Assembly (NCBI GenBank): GCA_009921985.1
Contig: RFWS01000036.1
Span: 1-9,930 of the forward strand
Length of the DNA: 9,930 nt
Source of the DNA: a bacterium
GTDB taxonomy: Bacteria > Verrucomicrobiota > Verrucomicrobiia > Methylacidiphilales > Verrucolacustridaceae
Direction of reading: 5' to 3'
Shown: positions 1 to 6,869 of the stretch, piece by piece
How the letters are laid out: each line of letters starts with the position of its first letter
Position numbering within the stretch: the first letter of the stretch is position 1
Notes under the pieces: model-generated
Databases searched by the model: none
Seen by the model: only the letters and a program-made list of their open reading frames with translations
What the model was told of the DNA's origin: nothing
Program-made: the position numbers and the translations under genes

Positions 1-144
1 GAGACGGACGTGCCGATCCCGGCCCGGGCGGTGGTGAAGTTCAAGGCGGGCAAGGAGATGAAGGCCGAGCTGATCCGGAATTCCGCGAAGCTAGCGCAGG
101 TTGTCTCCGAATCCGGGAACAGCTCCCCCTCGGCGGAGTCTTGA
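1..144 (+). CDS. HU/IHF-family DNA-binding protein, C-terminal end (partial)
   Basis: The frame is open from base 1 to a TGA at 142-144 and encodes 47 residues. It contains the segment IPARAVVKFKAGKEMKAEL, which matches the last beta strand and C-terminal helix of HU/IHF proteins (family pattern: IPA..V.KFKAGK.LK). These small basic proteins bind and bend DNA in the nucleoid as dimers. The tail after the core, about 20 residues rich in Ser, Asn and Glu, is longer than in E. coli HU. The DNA-binding arm and N-terminus lie outside the window, so HU, IHF-alpha and IHF-beta types cannot be told apart. The gene ends 28 bases before hisS in the same direction, so co-transcription is likely. Confidence 0.82.
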   Translation, partial: ETDVPIPARAVVKFKAGKEMKAELIRNSAKLAQVVSESGNSSPSAES

Positions 145-148
145 CGGT

Positions 149-168
149 CCGCTCCGTCCGCGGAGCGG
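149..168 (+). promoter_or_regulatory. Perfect hairpin covering the hisS ribosome binding site
   Basis: CCGCTCCG (149-156), loop TCCG, and CGGAGCGG (161-168) form a perfect 8-bp GC-rich stem. The only Shine-Dalgarno-like sequence for hisS, GGAG at 162-165, lies 7 bases before the ATG at 173 and is entirely inside the 3' arm. No T-run follows, so it is not a typical intrinsic terminator. The structure is visible in the sequence; a role in limiting hisS translation or uncoupling it from the upstream HU-type gene is inference. Confidence 0.5.
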
Positions 169-172
169 CATC

Positions 173-1429
173 ATGACGAGCCAGCCCCTCCCGGGGTTCC
201 GGGATTTTTTTCCCGAAGAGCACGCCTCCCTTCGCTCGATTTTTTCCGCATGGCGGGAGGCTTCCCACCGGTCCGGTTTCCGGGAGTATGAGGGGCCAGA
301 GCTCGAGTCGCTGGAGCTCTATACGGAAAAATCCGGCGAGGAGATCGTCGGTCAATTATACCATTTTAAGGACAAAGGGGATCGAGAGGTGGCCTTGCGG
401 CCGGAATTGACCCCCACCCTTGCCCGAATGGTGGCCTCCCGGCACCGGAACTACCGCAAACCCATCAAGTGGTTCAGTATCCCGCGGCTTTTCCGGTACG
501 AACGCCCGCAGCGGGGCCGGCACCGTGAACATTTCCAGTGGAATTGCGATATCGTTGGGGAAAAAGGGGGGGTGGCGGAGGCTGAGCTGATTTCCACGCT
601 GTGCCTTGGTCTTTCGTTGCTCGGACTGGGCCCCCAGGACGTGGTGGTGAAAATCAGTGACCGTGGTTGGTGGGATGCGTTTCTGACGCATCAAGGGATC
701 GAAGAAGGAAAAAAAGGGGAGGTATTAAGGATCCTGGACAAACTGGAAGGGGCGCCCCAGGAGGAATGGCAAAAGAAGCTGGGTTCGCTGGCTGAGCCCG
801 TGGCGCAAGCCTTGACGTCCAAAGCAATCCAATCCCCTGGGCTCAACGAGGTCCGTCAGGGGGTGGCGGATTTGGGGTATGGGAATTGGTGTGAAGTGGA
901 TCTCCGTGTGGTTCGGGGGCTCGCCTACTACACGGGGGTGGTTTTTGAAGTGCACGACCGGGCGGGTAAATTCCGCGCGGTGGCGGGGGGTGGAAGATAT
1001 GACCACCTACTTAAAAAACTCGGGGGCGAAGATCTGCCGGCGACCGGGTTTGGCATGGGCGATGCCGTTCTGAGCGAGCTTTTGAGGGAGAAAAAATTAG
1101 TCCGACCGGTCGCGGCTCGGGCGGAGATTTTTGTGGTCGCAGAAACCGGAGAGCGGTCGCTGGCGCTCCAGTTGGCCGGGATGTTGCGTCGGGCCGGGCA
1201 CGCGGTGGATTACGATCCTGCTTCAGGCAAATGGGCCAAGCAGTTAGAGCTGGCCGAGGCCCGTGGGGCTCGTTGGGCGCTGCTGGTGGGACGGGAGGCG
1301 GCGCAGGGGAAATTGCTGGTCAAGGAACTGGCCGCACGGAAACAGGGGCAAGTTTCCTTCCGGCAGGATGGAGGTGGCGAGATTTCCCTTGAATGGGGTG
1401 TGGGGGATTGGGCGAAGGTGGTGGCTTGA
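173..1429 (+). CDS. hisS: Histidyl-tRNA synthetase
   Basis: This 418-residue class II synthetase charges tRNA-His with histidine in the cytoplasm. The start at 173 places LPGFRDFFPEE at the N-terminus, as is usual in the family, and follows GGAG at 162-165; the same frame extends upstream to 101, but that would overlap the HU-type gene. Motif 2 is FRYERPQRGRHREHFQWN from residue 107. The histidine-binding signature is VRGLAYYTGVVFE, with the catalytic Arg at 248. Motif 3 contains GGGRYD with Arg275. The C-terminal ~95 residues form the anticodon-binding domain. The catalytic motifs argue against the paralogue HisZ. Two variations stand out: GLAYYT instead of the common GLDYYT, and the REHFQWN form of motif 2, which I recall from plant plastid and some bacterial enzymes. 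The stop overlaps the aspS start by one base, so the two are translationally linked. Confidence 0.95.
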   Translation: MTSQPLPGFRDFFPEEHASLRSIFSAWREASHRSGFREYEGPELESLELYTEKSGEEIVGQLYHFKDKGDREVALRPELTPTLARMVASRHRNYRKPIKWFSIPRLFRYERPQRGRHREHFQWNCDIVGEKGGVAEAELISTLCLGLSLLGLGPQDVVVKISDRGWWDAFLTHQGIEEGKKGEVLRILDKLEGAPQEEWQKKLGSLAEPVAQALTSKAIQSPGLNEVRQGVADLGYGNWCEVDLRVVRGLAYYTGVVFEVHDRAGKFRAVAGGGRYDHLLKKLGGEDLPATGFGMGDAVLSELLREKKLVRPVAARAEIFVVAETGERSLALQLAGMLRRAGHAVDYDPASGKWAKQLELAEARGARWALLVGREAAQGKLLVKELAARKQGQVSFRQDGGGEISLEWGVGDWAKVVA

Positions 1430-3213
1430 TGAGACGATCCCATAGCTGCGGGGCGCTGCGGGCCGGCGATGCGGGGCAGGAGATCCATCTGGCCGGTTGG
1501 GTGTCCGGGCGAAGGGATCATGGCGGCGTGATCTTTATCGACCTTCGCGACCGGGAAGGAATCACCCAGGTGGTGTTTAATCCCGCCCTGCACCCCCAGG
1601 TGTCGGAATTGGCACATACGCTCCGCTCTGAATTCGTCGTCGCGGTCAGCGGAAAAGTCACCCCAAGGCCCGAGGGAACAGAAAATCCGGGCCTTGCCAC
1701 GGGTGAGATTGAAGTGGTGGCGACCGGACTGGCCATCCTGAATCCGAGTGAGACCCCGCCTTTTCCCCTTGATGAGGAAGGAGTGAACGAGGACCTGAGG
1801 CTACGCTATCGTTATCTGGATCTGCGTAGGCCGGCGATGGCAGGGGCCTTGCGGGCGCGCCACCGGGCCGCCTTGGCGATCCGGCACTATTTAGATCGTC
1901 AGGGGTTCCTTGAGATTGAGACCCCGATTCTGTTCAAGAGCACCCCCGAGGGGGCGCGGGAATATCTGGTTCCATCCCGGCTGAATCCCGGAAAGTTTTA
2001 TGCCCTGCCGCAATCTCCCCAGCAGTTCAAGCAGCTCCTGATGGTGGCGGGAGCGGAGAAATACTTCCAGATTGCCCGCTGTTTCCGCGACGAGGATTTG
2101 CGAGCCGACCGGCAGCCTGAATTTACCCAGATTGACATCGAGATGTCCTTCATCACCCGCGAGGACATTTACGCGGTCATTGAAGGATTGGTGAAATCAG
2201 TATGGAAAGAGGTGAGGGACGTGGAAGTGAAGACCCCGTTTCCGCGGGTGACTTTCCAGGAGGCCATGAACACCTTTGGAACGGACAAGCCTGATCGCCG
2301 CTACGGCCTGCAACTGGCGGATTTCACGGAAACTTTCCGCCACTCCTCCTTCAAGGTATTTCAATCCGCCGTGGGAGCAGGCGGGGTTGTGAAGGCTTTT
2401 AATGCGAAGGGTCTTGCGGAAATTACGACCGGGCAGATCGAGGAACTGACCAATCTCGCCAAAGCACACGGGGCCAAAGGCCTAGCCTGGATCAAGGTGG
2501 AGGGAGGGGAGTGGAAGTCCCCGATTGTGAAATTTTTCAATGAGGCGGAAAAAAAAGCACTGACGGAAAAGCTCGAAATCGGCGAGGGGGACCTGATTCT
2601 CTTCGGGGCTGATCAGTGGACGGCGGCTTGCGAGGTTCTGGGACTGGTTCGGATCCGGTGTGCCGAATATCTTGAAAAACTGGGGAAATTAAAACGGGAT
2701 CCGGCAAAACTCGATTTCCATTGGGTGATTGATTTCCCGCTTCTGCGGAAGGATCCGGAGCATCCTAATCTCGTCTCCAGTCACCATCCGTTTACGGCGC
2801 CGGTGGAGGAGGATCTTTCTTTATTGGACAAGGAACCGCAGAGGGTGAGGGGGCAGCACTATGATCTGGTCCTGAACGGGGTGGAACTAGGCGGCGGCAG
2901 CATCCGGATCCACCGCGGCGAGGTGCAGGATAAGCTGTTCCGGGATATTTTGAAGCTGCCCGGAGAAATGGTGACGAGTCGGTTTGGGTACATGGTGGAG
3001 GCGCTCAAATTCGGGGCCCCGCCCCACGGGGGGATTGCGCTCGGTTTCGACCGTCTTATGGCACTGCTCCTCGGGCAGGAGAGCATCCGAGATGTGATTG
3101 CCTTTCCCAAGAACGCCCGCGGGCAGGATGTGATGAGCGGAGCCCCGGCGGAGGCCACTCCCCGGCAATTGCGGGAAGTGCACATTAAAGCGGAAGGGAT
3201 TCCAGGGGTCTGA
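1429..3213 (+). CDS. aspS: Aspartyl-tRNA synthetase, probably non-discriminating (Asp/Asn)
   Basis: This 594-residue protein has the usual length of bacterial AspRS and attaches aspartate to tRNA-Asp. The order is an N-terminal OB-fold anticodon-binding domain (about 1-105), a class II catalytic core interrupted by the bacterial GAD insertion (about 280-410), then motif 3. Seen directly: KSTPEGAREYLVPSR, motif 2 FRDEDLRADRQPEFTQID with Arg220, and motif 3 GIALGFDRL with Arg542. The start at 1429 overlaps the hisS stop (TGATG) and has GAAGG at 1414-1418; it places RRDHGG at residues 28-33. His31 and Gly83 are the residues linked to recognition of both tRNA-Asp and tRNA-Asn in Pseudomonas AspRS, where E. 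coli has Leu and Lys. I therefore infer that it also makes Asp-tRNA-Asn for conversion by GatCAB. Confidence 0.95.
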   Translation: MRRSHSCGALRAGDAGQEIHLAGWVSGRRDHGGVIFIDLRDREGITQVVFNPALHPQVSELAHTLRSEFVVAVSGKVTPRPEGTENPGLATGEIEVVATGLAILNPSETPPFPLDEEGVNEDLRLRYRYLDLRRPAMAGALRARHRAALAIRHYLDRQGFLEIETPILFKSTPEGAREYLVPSRLNPGKFYALPQSPQQFKQLLMVAGAEKYFQIARCFRDEDLRADRQPEFTQIDIEMSFITREDIYAVIEGLVKSVWKEVRDVEVKTPFPRVTFQEAMNTFGTDKPDRRYGLQLADFTETFRHSSFKVFQSAVGAGGVVKAFNAKGLAEITTGQIEELTNLAKAHGAKGLAWIKVEGGEWKSPIVKFFNEAEKKALTEKLEIGEGDLILFGADQWTAACEVLGLVRIRCAEYLEKLGKLKRDPAKLDFHWVIDFPLLRKDPEHPNLVSSHHPFTAPVEEDLSLLDKEPQRVRGQHYDLVLNGVELGGGSIRIHRGEVQDKLFRDILKLPGEMVTSRFGYMVEALKFGAPPHGGIALGFDRLMALLLGQESIRDVIAFPKNARGQDVMSGAPAEATPRQLREVHIKAEGIPGV

Positions 3214-3259
3214 AATGCAACCCCTTGCGAAAAGGGAAACAGCAACTATTTTTGAACTT

Positions 3260-3622
3260 ATGAGCGAAACGAGATCAAATCCCAAGATTATCGCCTATCT
3301 TAAGCCCCACTGCGGTTGGAGTCGTGGAGTGCGGGCGGTCATGGCCAAATACGGTTTAGCCTTTGAGGATCGCGACATTTGGAACGACATCCACCAGCGG
3401 GTGGAAATGATTCAAAAAAGCGGCCAGGAGCTCTCCCCTTGTGTGGAAATCGACGGACACATGCTTGCCGATGTCAGTGGGGAGGAAGTTGAGGCTTGGA
3501 TGCTGCAAAAGGGTGTCGTGAATCCGACCCAGACTCGAACCGATGTGCCGACCGACCGTGGATGTTCCGACGAAGAGCATGCTGCCCAGCGGGGCGAGAT
3601 TCCCGTCCAGTTCAAGGAGTAG
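3260..3622 (+). CDS. Monothiol glutaredoxin-like protein (CGWS active site)
   Basis: This 120-residue thioredoxin-fold protein begins PKIIAYLKPHCGWSRGV; Cys18 and Ser21 make a C-x-x-S active site. SPCVEIDG (59-66) is the cis-proline/glutathione-binding region, followed by ADVSGEEVEAWM. Monothiol glutaredoxins act in glutathione-dependent reduction or in iron-sulfur cluster handling; which applies here cannot be read from the sequence. A ~35-residue tail carries a third cysteine (Cys102, in TDRGCSDEEH) beyond the core fold. The ATG at 3260 gives the family-like N-terminus but lacks a clear ribosome binding site. An in-frame ATG at 3215, one base after the aspS stop, has AGGGG at 3204-3208 and would add 15 residues with no recognisable pattern, so the start is uncertain. 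The gene ends 5 bases before the SirB1-like gene. Confidence 0.85.
   Translation: MSETRSNPKIIAYLKPHCGWSRGVRAVMAKYGLAFEDRDIWNDIHQRVEMIQKSGQELSPCVEIDGHMLADVSGEEVEAWMLQKGVVNPTQTRTDVPTDRGCSDEEHAAQRGEIPVQFKE
3614..3619 (+). promoter_or_regulatory. Strong ribosome binding site deciding the SirB1-like start
   Basis: AAGGAG lies 8 bases before the ATG at 3628 and overlaps the last codons of the glutaredoxin gene. It fixes the start at 3628 rather than at the ATG at 3496 in the same frame, which lies deep inside the glutaredoxin gene. Confidence 0.7.
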
Positions 3623-3627
3623 CCCCC

Positions 3628-4500
3628 ATGAATCAACCGCAGGAAGCCCAGCAGGCCAAGGCGGTGGAAAAAATTCTCGCCGGGGACGATGCTGATCTGG
3701 CGGATTTAACGATCCGGGAAATTCGGTCCCAAGAAGGGCGCTATGCTTCCCTGATCTCAGATCTCGCCCGCAGTCCTGATCCAAAAATCCAGGCCCGTGC
3801 GCGCCTGATCCTGCGCTTCTGGGGCAGGGGTATGAAAACGGATATCAGCGGCGCCGTAGTCCGGCCAGAGTTGTCGACATGGGCCCACCTGGAGTCTTTC
3901 TGCTGGCAGTTGGCTGAAATGGAAAATCCGGAAGTTGATGCGGCTTTCGGCATGTCCTATTTGGATCGGATGGGGGAAGCAATAGAGAAGAATCTGCCAC
4001 GCAGAAGCATTTCCCCGACGGACTCAATCTCCGCACTTAGGCAGGTTCTGGCACGACGGGAAGGGTTTCGGGGAAATCTGGATGACTATTTTCACCCTTC
4101 GAACAGTTATCTTCACCGTGTGTTGGAGACCAAACAGGGAATCCCTCTGACTCTGGCCCTGGTGTACATCTTTGCCGGCCAGCGCACGGGTCTGGAGGTT
4201 TACGGCCTCAACACCCCCGGTCATTATTTGGCCGGAATCGGCGGGGTGGTGTTTGACCCATTTCATGGAGGTGTGGTCCTTTCTGCCGATGATCTGGCAG
4301 CCAAATTTGGAACAGAGCGGGCCTGCTGGGCGAATCCGATGTTTATGCGGGCGACGCCGCGGGACACGGCGGAGAGAATGTTGGTGAACCTGCTGAACAG
4401 TTATAGCCGAAGAGGGGATGAGGCCCGTCATGCGCGCACGGTGGCCTATCTCCAGATGATTGAGGAAAGTTTTGGCGGATCGGATTTTGACCCGTACTAA
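3628..4500 (+). CDS. SirB1-like protein with transglutaminase-core domain
   Basis: This 290-residue protein shows the SirB1/Transglut_core2 signature at residues 147-205: FRGNLDDYFHPSNSYL, VLETKQGIPLTLALVY and LNTPGHYLAG, with His199 in PGHY and Asp210 in FDPFHGG. The N-terminal ~110 residues look helical and carry no motif I recognise. In true transglutaminase or protease relatives a catalytic Cys stands in the G-N-C position; here the segment reads GIPLTL (171-176), with Pro in place of Cys, as is usual in SirB1 proteins. The His and Asp persist but thiol catalysis is unlikely. The molecular function of the family is poorly known, so I assign none. The start follows AAGGAG at 3614-3619. The C-terminus (residues ~240-290) is predominantly helical by eye. 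It lies between the glutaredoxin and the exported OB-like protein, probably in one transcript. Confidence 0.85.
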   Translation: MNQPQEAQQAKAVEKILAGDDADLADLTIREIRSQEGRYASLISDLARSPDPKIQARARLILRFWGRGMKTDISGAVVRPELSTWAHLESFCWQLAEMENPEVDAAFGMSYLDRMGEAIEKNLPRRSISPTDSISALRQVLARREGFRGNLDDYFHPSNSYLHRVLETKQGIPLTLALVYIFAGQRTGLEVYGLNTPGHYLAGIGGVVFDPFHGGVVLSADDLAAKFGTERACWANPMFMRATPRDTAERMLVNLLNSYSRRGDEARHARTVAYLQMIEESFGGSDFDPY

Positions 4501-4547
4501 CCACTTCCCGGCTTGTCAGGCGAAATGCCCAAACCCAATCTTGTGCC

Positions 4548-4943
4548 ATGAAGCAAATCCTGTTGGTACTGTTTTTCGGTTGTTTGTTGGGGGCCTCGGT
4601 TCGTGCGGAGGAGGCGAAAGAGGAGATTCCGGTGGTTACGCCAGAGGAGGCGGGCCAACACGACGGCAAGGTAGTCACAGTAAAAGGCAAGGTGGAGGGA
4701 CAGAAAACAACGGCGACCGGAGTCACTTACCTTAATTTCGGAGGTCGGTACCCTAATCACATCTTCAGTTGCCGTGCCTTTACCGATAAATTTCCGGATG
4801 GTGTGCCGGCTTTTGAGGGAAAAACCGTGGAAGTGACAGGGAAAATCAAGATGTATGAGGGAAAACCCTCAATGGATCTGAAGGGGCCCGAGAAGATCAA
4901 GGTGCTCGAAGTTGAGGGTCAGGCGGAGAAACCAACACCCTAA
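4548..4943 (+). CDS. Small exported protein with OB-fold-like pattern
   Basis: This 131-residue protein starts with a clear signal peptide: MKQ, a hydrophobic stretch LLVLFFGCLLGA, then SVRA before EEAKEE, giving a likely signal peptidase I cleavage after residue 21. The cysteine in the hydrophobic core lies in FFGCLLG, which is a poor lipobox, so I favour a secreted or periplasmic protein over a lipoprotein. The mature part alternates strand-like segments: KVVTVKGKVEGQ, TYLNFGGRYPNHIFSC, KTVEVTGKIKMYEGKPSMDL and KIKVLEV. This resembles the OB-fold pattern of small 'nucleic-acid-binding OB-fold' proteins and of regions next to thermonuclease domains. No catalytic motif is visible, and the biological role is unknown. 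No good Shine-Dalgarno sequence precedes the ATG. The 47-base gap upstream is larger than others in this run. Confidence 0.75.
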   Translation: MKQILLVLFFGCLLGASVRAEEAKEEIPVVTPEEAGQHDGKVVTVKGKVEGQKTTATGVTYLNFGGRYPNHIFSCRAFTDKFPDGVPAFEGKTVEVTGKIKMYEGKPSMDLKGPEKIKVLEVEGQAEKPTP

Positions 4944-4971
4944 AACTTTTATTTTTCGTAGTCCAGATTTC

Positions 4972-4998
4972 CGGTTGCCTTGATGGGTCAGACAACCG
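4972..4998 (+). promoter_or_regulatory. Dyad/hairpin immediately upstream of greA
   Basis: CGGTTG (4972-4977) and CAACCG (4993-4998) are perfect inverted repeats. Between them TTGA and TCAG can form an inner stem around TGGG, separated from the outer stem by a small internal loop. The structure ends one base before the first possible greA ATG at 5000. No T-run follows, so it is not a classical terminator; it could be an operator dyad or an mRNA hairpin affecting initiation. A weak promoter-like pair, TTGCCT (4975-4980) and TATGTT (4999-5004) with an 18-base spacer, overlaps it. If that promoter were real it would predict a leaderless transcript from the ATG at 5012. All functional reading here is speculative. 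Confidence 0.25.
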
Positions 4999-4999
4999 T

Positions 5000-6847
5000 A
5001 TGTTGGCAAGAATGCCGACTGATACGGAAAACGAAGATATAGCTCAAACCGATCAGTCGGCTGTCAATCCCCAGCTTCAGGAAAAGCTCAAGCCCTTGGT
5101 TCCGGGGGCCGTTTGCCGTCATCGGAGCTGGGGTGTGGGCGAAATTGTATCCCGCGACGAGGCCTTGGGGTCCCTCCTGATTAATTTCCGGACAAAAAAG
5201 GGGCATTCGATGGAGTTTGAATACGCCTCCCAGACATTAAAGGTCCTCACGGAAGAACACTTTGAAGCCCGCATCCTTAAGGATCCTGCGGCCATCAAGA
5301 GTCAGGCCGGCAAAGAGCCGGGTGAGCTCATCAAGCAGGCTGTCCAACAATTAGGCCGGGAGGCTACCACGGCCCGGTTGGAGGAGGCCTTCGTCCCCCA
5401 CCTCTTTGCCGCCTCCGATTGGAAGAAATTCTGGGAGGCGGCCAAAAGGGCCATGCGCAAAGACACGCGTTTTCTGATTCCGTCCAAGAGAACAGATCCC
5501 ATTCAATACTTGGAAACCGCACCCCAGGCCAAAACCGGTGGCATCGAAGATTTAAAAGAGGCGGTGGGGGTGAGGCGGGTTATCGAATCCCTCGAAAAAC
5601 TGCAAAAAAATCAGGACAGTGGCGTTCTCCAATCCCAAGCGGAGGAGATTTTCAGGCTCGTCGACGCTGCCGGCCAGAAAGTGCCCAAAAGCCAGGTTGG
5701 GCAGGTTGCGGAACTGGCCTTGGCACGATCAGAGTTTGCCAAAGCCATCGGCCTTCCGGCCGAACCCGGATCGGTTTTACGGGGGCTTCTGCCGACCGAG
5801 CCGGGACGTCTGGCCGCAGTGGTGGAAACCCTCCCGACCGGGAAACAGCCCCGTTTTGTGGAGCTAATGGCGGAGATTCTTGGCGAACGGTGGACGGAGC
5901 TGTTCAACGCCTTATTGCCACGCGCTGCGGGACGACTTATGGATGCCATCACCGCCAAATTCAAAAAAGCGGGCAGGGGGGCGGAACTGGAAGGGGCGCT
6001 GGATCGCCTACTCCGCGAGCGGCAAGTTCACCCGGACACGGTCGTCTGGCTCTGCCGCAACCGCTCGGGCGAGTTTCAGAAAATCGGCGGCCCGTTTCTT
6101 TTTCTGACCGCCTTGGCTGTTTTGGAGAAAGAGCAATTGGCAGACCGGTGGCGGGCCTCCCGCCTGCACGATCTCATTCTTGAGGATAAAGATTTGATTC
6201 GCGACCTTCTGGCCGCATCGGCACCTGAAGAGATGCGCGATATCACAAGGGCGGCCTTGGCTTCAACCGCATTCGAAGAATTGGACAAACGCTCCCTGAT
6301 GGGGGCCTTGGTTAAGCTTCATCCGCATATCGGATCAATGGTGGCCGGGGAGAACAAGGTGGCCGCCACAGAATCTTTCGTGGTCAGCTGGGAAAGCCTC
6401 GAGAAAAGGAAAAAGGAACTGGAAGAGATCGTTAGCAAGAAAATCCCCGCCAACAGCAAGGATATCGCGGTGGCTCGTTCGTACGGGGATCTGCGCGAAA
6501 ATCACGAATTCAAGGCGGCCAAGGAAATGCAGGCGGTCCTGATGCGGCGCAAGGCTGAGCTGGAATCCATGATCGTTTCCGCTCAGGGAACGGATTTCAG
6601 CGGGGTCAAAGGGGATGTCGCTGACATTGGCACCGTGGTCGAGTACCAAGTCGATGGCGAAGCCCCGAAAAAAGTGACCATCTTGGGGGCGTGGGACAGT
6701 GATCCTGAAAATGGGATCATCTCCTACCAAACAGCCGTGGGTCAGGCTTTGTTGAAAAAGAAGGTGGGGGAGAGCGCCGACCTGCCCACCGAAGGGGGTG
6801 GAAAAAACAAAGCCAAAATACTTTCGGTCCGTCCTTATCGGGCTTAG
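5000..6847 (+). CDS. greA: Transcription elongation factor GreA, long PVC/Chlamydia-type form
   Basis: This 615-residue protein ends in a complete GreA module (from about residue 458). It has a coiled-coil hairpin containing SYGDLRENHEFKAAKE, with the tip acids Asp497 and Glu500 matching E. coli GreA Asp41 and Glu44, then an FKBP-like C-terminal domain. Gre factors enter the RNA polymerase secondary channel and stimulate transcript cleavage in backtracked complexes; retention of both acids predicts activity. Normal GreA is about 158 residues, so the N-terminal ~450 are extra. Residues 34-82 (GAVCRHRSWGVGEIV...) resemble a small SH3/CarD-like beta barrel; residues 90-450 look helical and repeat-like. 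Chlamydial GreA is also about 700 residues, so I read this as a lineage feature. An ATG at 5012 is an alternative start; neither candidate has a clear ribosome binding site. It lies 22 bases upstream of enolase. Confidence 0.9.
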   Translation: MLARMPTDTENEDIAQTDQSAVNPQLQEKLKPLVPGAVCRHRSWGVGEIVSRDEALGSLLINFRTKKGHSMEFEYASQTLKVLTEEHFEARILKDPAAIKSQAGKEPGELIKQAVQQLGREATTARLEEAFVPHLFAASDWKKFWEAAKRAMRKDTRFLIPSKRTDPIQYLETAPQAKTGGIEDLKEAVGVRRVIESLEKLQKNQDSGVLQSQAEEIFRLVDAAGQKVPKSQVGQVAELALARSEFAKAIGLPAEPGSVLRGLLPTEPGRLAAVVETLPTGKQPRFVELMAEILGERWTELFNALLPRAAGRLMDAITAKFKKAGRGAELEGALDRLLRERQVHPDTVVWLCRNRSGEFQKIGGPFLFLTALAVLEKEQLADRWRASRLHDLILEDKDLIRDLLAASAPEEMRDITRAALASTAFEELDKRSLMGALVKLHPHIGSMVAGENKVAATESFVVSWESLEKRKKELEEIVSKKIPANSKDIAVARSYGDLRENHEFKAAKEMQAVLMRRKAELESMIVSAQGTDFSGVKGDVADIGTVVEYQVDGEAPKKVTILGAWDSDPENGIISYQTAVGQALLKKKVGESADLPTEGGGKNKAKILSVRPYRA

Positions 6848-6869
6848 CCGGATTGCCCGGTCCGACCTG

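Noticed and set aside
3356..3784. A 142-codon - strand frame across the glutaredoxin/SirB1-like boundary
   Set aside because: It lies opposite two well-supported + genes and has no family resemblance.
4501..4547. Promoter before the exported OB-like gene (TTGTCA at 4513-4518)
   Set aside because: The -35-like hexamer is fair, but at 17-18 bases only CAATCT/AATCTT is found, too poor a -10 element to report.
4941..4960. Intrinsic terminator at the A/T-rich stretch after the exported protein
   Set aside because: The T-rich run is not preceded by a stable GC stem.
5419..6183. A 254-codon + frame inside greA
   Set aside because: It is an alternative frame of the greA extension with low-complexity Gly/Arg/Pro-rich translation and no recognisable motif.
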